This document shows positions 1 to 7,198 of a stretch of DNA of 7,725 nt, piece by piece; position 1 is the stretch's first letter, and each line of letters begins with the position of its first letter. The position numbers were made by a program, and so were the translations under genes. The notes below the pieces were generated by a model. The model was given only the letters and a program-made list of their open reading frames with translations. It was not told the DNA's origin and ran no database searches. The stretch is from an uncultured Actinomycetes bacterium (GTDB lineage Bacteria; Actinomycetota; Thermoleophilia; Solirubrobacterales; 70-9): contig CALCIA010000364.1 in NCBI GenBank assembly GCA_937907435.1, forward strand, positions 1-7,725. Reading direction: 5' to 3'.

Positions 1-54
1 CCTGGGCTCCTCATGGGGGTCACAGCCTGCCAGGACCCCCATGAGGAGCCCAGG
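1..54 (-). terminator. Long perfect hairpin after the downstream paralogue gene; likely terminator
   Basis: Positions 1-21 and 34-54 are perfect reverse complements (21 bp, no mismatch) around a 12-base loop at 22-33 that reads ACAGCCTGCCAG on the plus strand. The hairpin begins 10 bases past the stop codon of the minus-strand gene ending at 65, which is where an intrinsic terminator would lie. Any T-tract for minus-strand transcription would fall left of position 1, outside the window, so intrinsic termination cannot be confirmed. No T-tract follows on the plus side. The stem is longer than a usual terminator and its loop recurs in the hairpin at 7390-7439, so it may belong to a dispersed hairpin family. 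The stem could also extend beyond the window edge. Confidence 0.7.
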
Positions 55-64
55 GCCCACCCAG

Positions 65-2875
65 TCACCGCTTCCCCTGGACCTTGCCCTTCTGACCGTG
101 ACCACCCTTGTGATTCTTGCCGTGCGTCTTGTGATGCTTGCGGTGCTTCTTGTTGCACGGGGTCTTGATCCGCGGGTGGCGCTTGACCTTCTTGCCGTTC
201 TGCCCGACCAGACGGATGATCCCCTTGACCGGCTTCGCGCAGAGGTTCGTCGAGGCCTGCAGCAGGCCGTGCTTGCCGCCCGGCAGTTTGAGGACGAATT
301 TGCTCACCGGCAGGTCGGGGACGTTGGCGAAGGTGGTGCGGATGCCGCCCTTGAAGCTGTCGATGCGACCGTCGAGGACGATGCTCACCTGGCCCCTCAG
401 GTCGGCGACCATGTCCGGCAGCGTGTTGTTGGACGAGCGCAGGTAGACGGGCCCTTCGACCGGGTGCGAGAGGAGCGGCGTCCAGGCCCGCGCGTAGCCG
501 TAGCGCGATTTGGCCGGGCACTGGCCGGCGGCGAACTGGGGCCGCGTGCAGACGGTGCCGAGGCTCGACTGGTCGAGGAAGATCGCGTGCGGCAGCGCCA
601 CCGAGGCAAGTGCCGTGTTGGCCTGGCCCGGCTTGGTGGTCAGCGTCGCCTTCAGTTTCGGGTGCTTGGCGCGGCCGGTCTGGCCGAAGAGGCGGACGTT
701 CAAGCTCGGCTTGAAGGCGAGCCCGTCGCAGCCTTCACCCTGGAACGGGGCGTTCACCTTGGCCTGCGACCAGGCCGACGGGTTGGTCGGGTCCGCACCG
801 CCGCCGGCGACCTGACCCGTGGTCGCGTTCTTGTTGCAGTTCGTGCCGTTGAGGGTGAATTCCTTGCGCTTCAGGTTCACCAGGATCGAGCGGATGTCGA
901 GTTTGGCGCCGCCGAAGACGTCGGGGATTTCCGCACCCGCTTCGATCTGCCCCGATTCCGAATTCAAGTTGAGCGGCGCGTGGACGACGACGTTGCCGAG
1001 GTCGAACGGCCCGGCCACCGCCGGGGTGATGACGACCGCCGACAGCGGCGCCCCCTTATAAGGACCGGAGAGGAAGACGCGGCCTTCGATCTTCAGCGGC
1101 GTCGACCCCGTGCCCGCTTCGATCATCGCGGTGCCGATTTCGCTCTTGCGGTTGCAGCTCGAGCCCTTCTGCTCTTCGACCCCCGAGCGCCCCGCGGCCC
1201 GGTTGTATTCCCGCGCTTCGCAGTAGGGGACGTCGGAGATGTTCGCGGTCGCGCCGGGCGGCAGGGTCAGGTTGAAGCCCTTGATCTCCTGCTGGCCTTC
1301 GTCGCGGGTGATCTTCAGCTGGAAGGGCGTGTAGGTCGCCGCCTTGGCGCTCACCGGCTTGGCGCTCACGCCGGGCGCAAACGGCCGTTCGGCCATCGAC
1401 TTCGCACAGGGACCGCCCCCGGGCGCCTGGGTCAGCTTCAGTTCGGTCGGCGGGGTCGCGGTCGCCGCGCCGGTCGAGTACGGCACCGCGCTCGAGGTCG
1501 CGGTCTGACTGCACAGCGGCGGGCTGCTCAGCGCCGGGATCGCGTGCTTGACGGTCGGGCCGAAGGTCAGCGTCGCCGAGCTGAAGGCCACCTGCGGCAG
1601 GCCGTCGAATTCAGCGCTCAGCCGGCCGGTCGTCGGGTTGGCCCTGACCTTGCCTTCCTCGCGCACCTGGACGCCGTACCGGATCGCTTCGGCGTTGAAG
1701 AAGACCCGGTACTCGCTGCCCGACTGCGGGTCGCGGCTCTTCTGTTCGGCCAGGTAGACCGGCCCCTTCAGCGAACCCGGCGGCAGCTCCGGCGCTTCGA
1801 TCGCCACCGTGCCGATCTGCGTTTCCTCCGAGCAGGTGACCGGCGCTTTGGAGTGCAGTGGGAAGGCGTTGTCGGGGCAGAACTTGAGGCCGGGCGCGGT
1901 GGCCGGGTTCAGACCGGCGCCGACCGGCAGCGTCACGTTCGCGGACTTCACCGTCGAGGTGTTGACTTCGGCCGCGTTCAGGTGCTGCGGGATGTTCAGC
2001 GACACGGTCACGGTCGAGGACGAGTCGGTCGGCCCGCTCGCGGCGGCGGCGACGTTCGGCGCGAAGGGCACCGCCCCGCAGTTCGCGATCGGCACCGGCG
2101 GCGTCGTCGGCTGCGGCCCGGCGATCGAGCCGGCCTGGCTTTCGACTTCGAGGATGCTGGTCGAGTTCCCGTTGCAGGGGCTCGGCAAGGTCAGGAACGA
2201 GCCGCCGCCGCCGTTGTAGCCGCCGGCCTGGCCGTTGAAGACGAGGCGGTTGCGGCCCAGGGGCGGGAACGCGCTGATGTTGTTGATGTAGAACGACTCG
2301 TGGTAGTCGCCCGCCCATTCGATCGACGTTTCGAGGGTGACGAACTCGTTGACCAACGGCACCAGCGGCGTCGTCACGTGAAAGCCGAAGCGGGCCGGTT
2401 CGCCGTTGTTCGGCACAAGGTTGTAGACGGCGAACGGTGGTGGGGTGACCGGCGCCTTGGGGAGGAACCCGCCGAGGATCGGCACTTCGAGTTCGGTGGT
2501 GACGGTGCTTTCACCGACCTGACTGCTCGCCGGACAGCCATCGGCCAGGAAGGTGTCGACCGGACACTGCGGCACGGCCTGCGGGTTGACGTTCAGTCCC
2601 TCGGGCAGTTCGACTTTCACCCGCCTCGCCTGGTCGGATTCGCCGCTGGTGCCGAGCGAGAAGTCGGTGATGCCGTCCGGCGGATGCCCGGCCGCCTGGG
2701 CGAAGAATTCACTCGGCGCGCCGCTGTACGTGCAGGTCGCCGTCGCGCAGGTGCCGGCTTCCCATTTGCTGATCCCGATCGCCGACGCGGAACTCGCGCC
2801 GAACGCCGCCACGAGCAGCGCGATCAGCGCCAGCGCTCCGGCCATCCCTGCAGCGTTACGTGTGCTCCTCTTCAT
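65..2875 (-). CDS. Secreted four-module cysteine-repeat protein, downstream paralogue (936 aa)
   Basis: No characterised function is recognised; it resembles large uncharacterised exported proteins that I associate with Thermoleophilia. Residues 1-32 form a signal peptide: basic KRSTR, a hydrophobic core at about 11-27, and an ASA cleavage site near 30-32. Four copies of one module follow. Each has a beta-rich stretch ending in a VxLPxG-like motif (near 88, 314, 536, 759), a Cys followed by a second Cys with a CPxxSxxG-like motif (104/114, 333/348, 552/574, 776/786), a GxVYL/VFL-like strand, and a closing Cys (234, 455, 680, 879). Linkers carry Cys266, Cys490 and Cys716, the first two before FAP and the third before FKP. 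The third module contains SGPYKGAPL and AGPFDLG. The tail from 908 is Lys/His/Gly-rich. There is no C-terminal membrane anchor, LPXTG motif or catalytic signature. The ATG at 2875 is supported by AAGGGG eight bases upstream and by the signal peptide. It lies 47 bases after its paralogue on the same strand. Confidence 0.9.
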   Translation of the reverse strand: MKRSTRNAAGMAGALALIALLVAAFGASSASAIGISKWEAGTCATATCTYSGAPSEFFAQAAGHPPDGITDFSLGTSGESDQARRVKVELPEGLNVNPQAVPQCPVDTFLADGCPASSQVGESTVTTELEVPILGGFLPKAPVTPPPFAVYNLVPNNGEPARFGFHVTTPLVPLVNEFVTLETSIEWAGDYHESFYINNISAFPPLGRNRLVFNGQAGGYNGGGGSFLTLPSPCNGNSTSILEVESQAGSIAGPQPTTPPVPIANCGAVPFAPNVAAAASGPTDSSSTVTVSLNIPQHLNAAEVNTSTVKSANVTLPVGAGLNPATAPGLKFCPDNAFPLHSKAPVTCSEETQIGTVAIEAPELPPGSLKGPVYLAEQKSRDPQSGSEYRVFFNAEAIRYGVQVREEGKVRANPTTGRLSAEFDGLPQVAFSSATLTFGPTVKHAIPALSSPPLCSQTATSSAVPYSTGAATATPPTELKLTQAPGGGPCAKSMAERPFAPGVSAKPVSAKAATYTPFQLKITRDEGQQEIKGFNLTLPPGATANISDVPYCEAREYNRAAGRSGVEEQKGSSCNRKSEIGTAMIEAGTGSTPLKIEGRVFLSGPYKGAPLSAVVITPAVAGPFDLGNVVVHAPLNLNSESGQIEAGAEIPDVFGGAKLDIRSILVNLKRKEFTLNGTNCNKNATTGQVAGGGADPTNPSAWSQAKVNAPFQGEGCDGLAFKPSLNVRLFGQTGRAKHPKLKATLTTKPGQANTALASVALPHAIFLDQSSLGTVCTRPQFAAGQCPAKSRYGYARAWTPLLSHPVEGPVYLRSSNNTLPDMVADLRGQVSIVLDGRIDSFKGGIRTTFANVPDLPVSKFVLKLPGGKHGLLQASTNLCAKPVKGIIRLVGQNGKKVKRHPRIKTPCNKKHRKHHKTHGKNHKGGHGQKGKVQGKR

Positions 2876-2883
2876 CGCGGCGA

Positions 2884-2889
2884 CCCCTT
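2884..2889 (-). promoter_or_regulatory. Ribosome binding site of the downstream paralogue
   Basis: On the minus strand AAGGGG stands eight bases before the ATG at 2875. It is the clearest Shine-Dalgarno candidate among the minus-strand genes and fixes this start. It sits just downstream of the terminator-like palindrome at 2911-2935, so the downstream gene can be translated independently if its mRNA reaches this point. Confidence 0.6.
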
Positions 2890-2909
2890 ACCCAGCTATC
2901 TCGCTTTGG

Positions 2910-2935
2910 AAAACAACCACGGCTAGCCGTGGTTG
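2910..2935 (-). terminator. Intrinsic-terminator-like palindrome overlapping the stop codon of the upstream paralogue
   Basis: Positions 2914-2935 are a perfect 22-base palindrome. As minus-strand RNA it folds into a 9-bp stem (CAACCACGG with CCGUGGUUG) around a CUAG loop, followed directly by four U (2913 to 2910). The upstream gene's last codons and its TAG stop at 2923-2925 lie inside the palindrome. A stem followed by U residues fits a rho-independent terminator, but the U run is short. Only about 20 bases then remain before the ribosome binding site of the next gene. The element may therefore terminate partially, or stabilise the 3' end of a processed transcript, and not fully separate the two genes. 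Confidence 0.6.
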
Positions 2936-5898
2936 CGCTTCCCGTTCCGGTGATTTGCCTTCTTGTGCTTCGACTTCTGCACACCGTGGCAGGCGGCGGC
3001 GCGGAGCGGCAGCTTCTTCTTCACCAGGCGCTTGCCGTTCTGGGCGAGGAAGGTCAGCTTCGAGAAGTAACGGTGCGTGCAGAGGTTGCGCGAGTTCTGG
3101 ATCAGGCCCTTCTTGCCGCCCTGCATCGTCAGCGTGAACTTCCTCACCGGGACGTCGGGGACGGGCGAGAACGTGGTGCGGATACGACCGTGCTTCACCG
3201 ACTTGATCACGCCGTGCAGCTGGATCTCGACCTGGCCGCGCAGGTCGGCGAGCAGGTCAGGCAGGACGTGGTTCGAGGAGACGAGGTAGACCGGGCCCGC
3301 CAGTGCGTCTTCCAAGAGCGGCGATTCGGCCCGCGCGTAGCCGTAGACCGAGGCCTTCGGGCAATCGTGCGCGGCAAGCTGCACCCGCGTGCAGATGGTC
3401 TTGATGTGGCCCTGGTCGATCAGCTCCGAGCGCGGCATCGTCAGCGTCGCCCGGGCGATGTTGGCGTCGCCTTCGCGGGCGGTCAGCGTCGCCCGCAGCT
3501 TCGGGTGGCCGGCGCGCCGCATCTGCTTCCTGCCGCCGATGAAGCGGGTGACGAGCTTGGGCCGGAACTTCAGCGCCTGGCAGTTGGAGGTCTGGAACGG
3601 GACCGAGGCGGCGAACGAGCTCCACGCGGCCGAGGACGCCGGGTCGGCGCCTCCCCCGTTCAGCGTCGCCGCGTTCGACATCGGCCCGCAGCTGGTCGGG
3701 TTGAGCGTGAATTCCTTCCTGCTCAGGTCGAGGACGACCGAGCGGACGCTCAGCTGCGCTCCGCCGAAGACGTCGGGGATCGGGTCGGAGACCGCCGTCA
3801 CCTGCGCCGTCACCGGGTCGACCCGCAGGGCCACCCGCACCACGACCGTGCCGAGGTCAAACGGCCCGGCCGTGGCGGGGGTGACGACTGCCAGGGAGAG
3901 AGGGGCCCCGTGGTAGGGGCCTGAGAGGAAGACCTTGCCGGTGACCTGGAGCGGCGTCGGGCCGGTGCCCGCCTCGATCGTGGCGGTGCCGACTTCGCTC
4001 TTCGCCGGGCAGCTCGGATCGGCGGCCTGGACGGCGCCGCCGGCCTGGGCCGCGGCGCCGATCGCGCTCTCCGGGCAGTAGGGGACGCCCGCCAGCTTGG
4101 CGAGCATCCCGGGCGCCAAGGAGACCGTGGCGGCTTTCAGCTCCTGCTGGCCGTTGCCGCGGGTGATCGCGACGCGCAGCGGGCTGAAGGCGCCGGCCTG
4201 GGTGCTCCTCGGCCCGGCGGCGAAAGATGGGGCGAAGGGTCGCGCGGCAAGCGTCGCTGCGCAGGCCCCTCCGCCCGGGGTGGCGTGGAGGGAGAAGCTG
4301 CCGACCGGGGTCGCGGCGGCGTTGCCGGACCACGGGGTCATCCGGGCGGTGCTCGTGTTCGGGCCGCAGGTGGGCGGGCTGCTCAGCACCGCCCGTTGGC
4401 CGCCGACGAAGTCGAGGGTGAAGCTGGTGAACGGGACCTGCGGGACTTCGGCGACCTTCGTCGTCAGCTGCCCGGTCACCGGGTCGGCGAAGACGTGGCC
4501 GAGGAGCCGCACGTCGATCCCGTACCGGGCCGAGGCGGCGTCGATGAAGATCCGGTACTCGTTGCCGGAGGTCGGGTCGCTCGATTCCTGCTTGCCGATG
4601 TAGACGTCGCCTTCGAGGCTGCCTTCCGGCAGCGCCGCCGCGGTGATCTTCGCGGTGCCGATCCTCGACTCCGGCGGACAGGTGATCGGCGCGGTCGAGT
4701 GGAGGACGAACTGGCTGTTGTCGCAGGTCTTCAGGTTGTTCGGCGCGGCGGCGGCGGAGGGGTTGATCCCCATCCCCGGCGGCAGCGTCACCTGCGCTTC
4801 CTTGGTCGTCGACTGGTCCTGGCCTTCGGGGCCGTGCGGCGGCGGGACGACCACCCCGACCTGGGCCGCCGCGGGCGCGTTCGCTTCGTCGGTCCCCGGC
4901 GCGACCGCGAGGCCCGGCGCGTAGGGGATCGTGGTGCAGCTTTTCGGCGAGGTGCCCGGCGGGATCGGCGATTCGAGGTAGGCGCCGGCCCCGTCCGGGA
5001 AGCTCTCCCCCGCTTCGATCTCTTCGTAGGAGGCCGCCCGCAGCAGGGTCGAGTATTCGCTGCCCGATTCGAGGAAGGCCTGCCCGTGGCAGGTACTCGG
5101 CGTGGTGAGGAAGGTGCCGTCGCCGGCGCGGCCGTTGAAGACGAGGCGATTTTTGAGGATCGCCCCTTCGATCCCTTCGATCGGCAGAGCGTGCGGAACC
5201 GCGATCGTGAAGCCCTCGTGGTAATCGCTACTCGAGGCGATGTCGCCTTCGAGGAAGACTTCGTTGCCGGCGAGTTCGAGCCCGAAACGCGCGGCCTGCC
5301 CGGGCTTGGGCACGACGTTGTAGACATTGACGGCAGTCACTCCCGGGATCGGCGGGATCGGCACGCCCACGAGCGGCTCCGAGGCCGTGACGCCGCTTTC
5401 GCCGACTTTCGATCCGGCCGGACATCCGGAGGCCCCGGCTTCGAAGACCGCGATCGGGCAGCGTTCGGTCGCCCCCGGGTTGACGCTCAGACCGACCGGC
5501 AGCTCGACCCGCACGTACGCGAGTTCGGCGGTCGGTTCTTCGGTCCCCGGAAGCAAGCCCGGCTTGTGGGCGACGATGAACTGGGTGAAGCCGAAGTTCG
5601 GATGGGCGGCGGCGGTTTCGAAGAAGAACGTGCCCGGGTCGCTTTCGACGTTGCAGAAGTCGGCCGGATTCGGGTCGGTGATCGCCGGTTCCTGCTTGCA
5701 GGTCCCGGCCTGCCATCCGGAGTCGACCTTAGGTTCGTGGGGATTGCTCGGAGCGATGACCGAGGCGGTGTCGGCGGCGGCGATCGCCGGCTGGAGGCCG
5801 ACGGCAAGGGCGATCCCGACGCAGATCACGGAAAAATTGATCCAGGCGTCGCCAATCGCCGCATCTCTCCTCCAGAAGGACATCCCGAGGGCGACCAT
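2923..5898 (-). CDS. Secreted four-module cysteine-repeat protein, upstream paralogue (991 aa)
   Basis: Full-length paralogue of the following gene; function unrecognised. A hydrophobic segment at about residues 20-41, ending in AIAAA before Asp43, is a likely signal peptide with an unusually long n-region containing Arg10-Arg11. The same four modules follow: LP-G motifs near 133, 372, 594 and 821, Cys pairs 147/159, 392/407, 608/630 and 836/846, closing Cys 270, 511, 737 and 940, and linker Cys 321, 546 and 773. With Cys67, Cys82 and Cys970, the mature chain has 18 cysteines in the same order as its paralogue. Motifs shared nearly word for word include SGPYHGAPL, AGPFDLG, GHPKL, CTR, YGYAR, GPVYL, LPDLLADLRGQV and RTTF. 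The tail from 974 is basic (KSKHKKANHRNGKRNHG). The ATG at 5898 lacks a Shine-Dalgarno sequence; Met6 (5883) is an alternative start that keeps the signal peptide. A TAATTT at 5904-5909 could give a leaderless transcript from 5898. Confidence 0.88.
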   Translation of the reverse strand: MVALGMSFWRRDAAIGDAWINFSVICVGIALAVGLQPAIAAADTASVIAPSNPHEPKVDSGWQAGTCKQEPAITDPNPADFCNVESDPGTFFFETAAAHPNFGFTQFIVAHKPGLLPGTEEPTAELAYVRVELPVGLSVNPGATERCPIAVFEAGASGCPAGSKVGESGVTASEPLVGVPIPPIPGVTAVNVYNVVPKPGQAARFGLELAGNEVFLEGDIASSSDYHEGFTIAVPHALPIEGIEGAILKNRLVFNGRAGDGTFLTTPSTCHGQAFLESGSEYSTLLRAASYEEIEAGESFPDGAGAYLESPIPPGTSPKSCTTIPYAPGLAVAPGTDEANAPAAAQVGVVVPPPHGPEGQDQSTTKEAQVTLPPGMGINPSAAAAPNNLKTCDNSQFVLHSTAPITCPPESRIGTAKITAAALPEGSLEGDVYIGKQESSDPTSGNEYRIFIDAASARYGIDVRLLGHVFADPVTGQLTTKVAEVPQVPFTSFTLDFVGGQRAVLSSPPTCGPNTSTARMTPWSGNAAATPVGSFSLHATPGGGACAATLAARPFAPSFAAGPRSTQAGAFSPLRVAITRGNGQQELKAATVSLAPGMLAKLAGVPYCPESAIGAAAQAGGAVQAADPSCPAKSEVGTATIEAGTGPTPLQVTGKVFLSGPYHGAPLSLAVVTPATAGPFDLGTVVVRVALRVDPVTAQVTAVSDPIPDVFGGAQLSVRSVVLDLSRKEFTLNPTSCGPMSNAATLNGGGADPASSAAWSSFAASVPFQTSNCQALKFRPKLVTRFIGGRKQMRRAGHPKLRATLTAREGDANIARATLTMPRSELIDQGHIKTICTRVQLAAHDCPKASVYGYARAESPLLEDALAGPVYLVSSNHVLPDLLADLRGQVEIQLHGVIKSVKHGRIRTTFSPVPDVPVRKFTLTMQGGKKGLIQNSRNLCTHRYFSKLTFLAQNGKRLVKKKLPLRAAACHGVQKSKHKKANHRNGKRNHG

Positions 5899-6079
5899 AC
5901 CCGAAATTAGGGACGCGAATCAATATTTTTTGGTAATCTCGCGCACACGCCAGCCGAAACGGGGTACGGGCATTTTGGACAATGGCAACGGAAACGGAAA
6001 CGGGGTCGTCGACTTGAACGGCAAAGCGTCCTCCAGTGGCAAGGGAAACGGGAGCCGCCCGAAGGGGGCGTCGATTCCC
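5899..6079. promoter_or_regulatory. Divergent intergenic region between the paralogue pair and the HTH regulator
   Basis: The only AT-rich stretch nearby lies at about 5917-5938 (AATCAATATTTTTTGGTAAT) and probably carries promoters for both directions. For the minus strand, TAATTT (5904-5909) ends five bases before the ATG at 5898, placing transcription initiation at or very near the start codon; this is consistent with the missing Shine-Dalgarno sequence. For the plus strand, TAATCT (5934-5939) is a weak -10 candidate. No convincing -35 hexamer was found for either, and no inverted-repeat operator is evident. The right half, from about 5975, stays open in the regulator's frame and may instead be its N-terminal coding sequence. 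Confidence 0.4.
6062..6068 (+). promoter_or_regulatory. Possible ribosome binding site for the GTG start of the HTH regulator
   Basis: AAGGGGG lies 11 bases before the GTG at 6080. The spacing is at the long end of normal but this is the best Shine-Dalgarno candidate among the possible starts; TTG codons at 5975 and 6014 have only loose GGGG-containing sequences upstream. Confidence 0.4.
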
Positions 6080-6373
6080 GTGAACTGGGAGCATCTGGCG
6101 CGGGCGACGGCACATCCGCTGCGCGTCTCGATCCTCGAAATCCTCGGGATCGACGGCGGCCGGGTCCTCTCCCCCAGCGATCTGAGCCAGGAGCTGCAGA
6201 TCCCGCTCAGCAACACGAACTACCACGTCACCGAGCTGGCGAAGGCGGGGCTGATCGTGTTGGTGCGCCAGCGCGCGGTGCGCGGCGCCACCGAGCACTT
6301 CTACACGCTCCCTGAGGCTCTACCCAAGATCGAGGCCGAGGGCGCGACCGCGGCCGAACCCGTCCACGCCTGA
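6080..6373 (+). CDS. ArsR-like winged helix-turn-helix transcriptional regulator
   Basis: From the GTG at 6080 the protein has 97 residues, close to the usual size of ArsR-type regulators. NWEHLARATAHPLRVSILEIL (2-22) matches the typical first helices with the HPLR motif. SPSDLSQEL (31-39) followed by SNTNYHVTELAKAGL (44-58) forms the helix-turn-helix with its recognition helix, and VRGATEHFYTL (67-77) is the beta wing. There is no cysteine and no ELCVCD-type metal site, so metal sensing of the classical ArsR kind is not indicated; the ligand is unknown. The frame is open far upstream, and TTG starts at 5975 or 6014 would add an Asn/Gly/Ser/Lys-rich leader, so the N-terminus is uncertain. It is transcribed away from the secreted paralogues, making them candidate targets. 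Its 3' end overlaps the convergent membrane gene by 54 bases, and no terminator is visible between them. Confidence 0.82.
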   Translation: MNWEHLARATAHPLRVSILEILGIDGGRVLSPSDLSQELQIPLSNTNYHVTELAKAGLIVLVRQRAVRGATEHFYTLPEALPKIEAEGATAAEPVHA

Positions 6374-7198
6374 TTCGTCGAGCCCCGACCCGTCGAGGCC
6401 GACGTCCTCGACCCGCACGTCCATCCTCGTCTTCGCCAGCCAGCGGATGAGGAGTGCGACGACGACGGCGAGGATCAGGCTGACGCCGCCGGCACCGAGC
6501 CCGAGCCCGCCGCGGGCGTGGTCGACCGCCATCCAGTCGGCGACCGAGGCGCCGAGCGGGCGGGTCAGGACGTAGGCGGCCCAGAAGGCGAGCACCTCGT
6601 TCATCCCGAACCGGCGGTAGCCGACGAACGGGACCGCGATCAGGGCGGCGAAGAGGACGATCGAGCCGAAGTAGCCGAGGTGGAGGCTCGTCGCGGTCAT
6701 GTCGCCGGCGGCGGTGCCGAGGGCGAAGGTGGCGAGGACGGTCGCCCAGTAGAAGGCCTCGCGGCGTCGGGTGCGCACGGAGTGGATCGACAGCGTGCCC
6801 TCGCTGCGGTACCAGGCGGCGAAGATGATCGCGAGCACGACGGAGTAGAAGATCGTCGAGTCCAGATAGGGAATGCCGAGCCCGACGTGCAGCGCGTCCG
6901 CGGCGGAGGTGCCGAAGATCGCGACCATGACCACGACGCTCCAATAGGTCCAGGCGTCATACCGCTCGGCGCGAAATTGGCGCCGCAGCGTCCACACCAA
7001 CGCGATCAACATCAGCGGAATCGCGATCGCCGGACCGAGAAAGCCGTTCATCCAGTCCGACGTGGTCTCACCCATGGCGGTCGTCGCCACCTTGGTAAGC
7101 CAGAAGAAGGCGATGATCTCGGGGACCTTGGTGAACAGCGTCCCCGAGATCGATCGCCTGTGCTGGGGGTTCAGGGAGGAGAGGGAAGTGCTCGACAT
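6320..7198 (-). CDS. COG4705/DUF347-family multi-pass membrane protein (292 aa)
   Basis: Function unknown; the family is known only as an uncharacterised membrane protein with DUF347 repeats. The sequence shows about eight hydrophobic helices between residues 22 and 255. Four divergent repeats are recognisable, each with an aromatic-rich helix leading to a G-x4-D motif: KVPEIIAFFW with GETTSD (43-48), WTYWSVVV with GTSAAD (96-101), EAFYWATV with GTAAGD (161-166), and NEVLAFWAAY with GASVAD (216-221). The conserved Asp inside or beside each membrane pair suggests a transport or binding role, but that is inference. The C-terminal region from about 263 is an acidic Gly/Asp-rich tail with no clear fold, and its last 17 or so codons run antisense to the regulator. 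The ATG at 7198 has no clear Shine-Dalgarno sequence; no other in-frame start precedes the first helix. Confidence 0.88.
   Translation of the reverse strand: MSSTSLSSLNPQHRRSISGTLFTKVPEIIAFFWLTKVATTAMGETTSDWMNGFLGPAIAIPLMLIALVWTLRRQFRAERYDAWTYWSVVVMVAIFGTSAADALHVGLGIPYLDSTIFYSVVLAIIFAAWYRSEGTLSIHSVRTRRREAFYWATVLATFALGTAAGDMTATSLHLGYFGSIVLFAALIAVPFVGYRRFGMNEVLAFWAAYVLTRPLGASVADWMAVDHARGGLGLGAGGVSLILAVVVALLIRWLAKTRMDVRVEDVGLDGSGLDESGVDGFGRGRALGLDLG

Noticed and set aside
41..2926. 961-codon open frame on the plus strand opposite the downstream paralogue
   Set aside because: Its codons are exactly register-aligned with the minus-strand gene, so its stops would require TTA, CTA or TCA codons in the real gene, which a GC-rich genome avoids. 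Its translation is Arg/Gly/Ala-rich with no signal or domain, whereas the minus strand has a signal peptide, a ribosome binding site and a paralogue.
5883..5898. Tat-type signal in the upstream paralogue because of its Arg-Arg pair
   Set aside because: The context WRRDAAIG lacks the consensus hydrophobic residues after the twin arginines, so a standard Sec signal is the better reading.
4285..5910. 541-codon plus-strand open frame opposite the upstream paralogue, and a similar one at 2860-3924
   Set aside because: Both are in the same aligned antisense register and arise from the same avoidance of TTA, CTA and TCA; compositions are Arg/Gly/Asp-rich and unlike real proteins.
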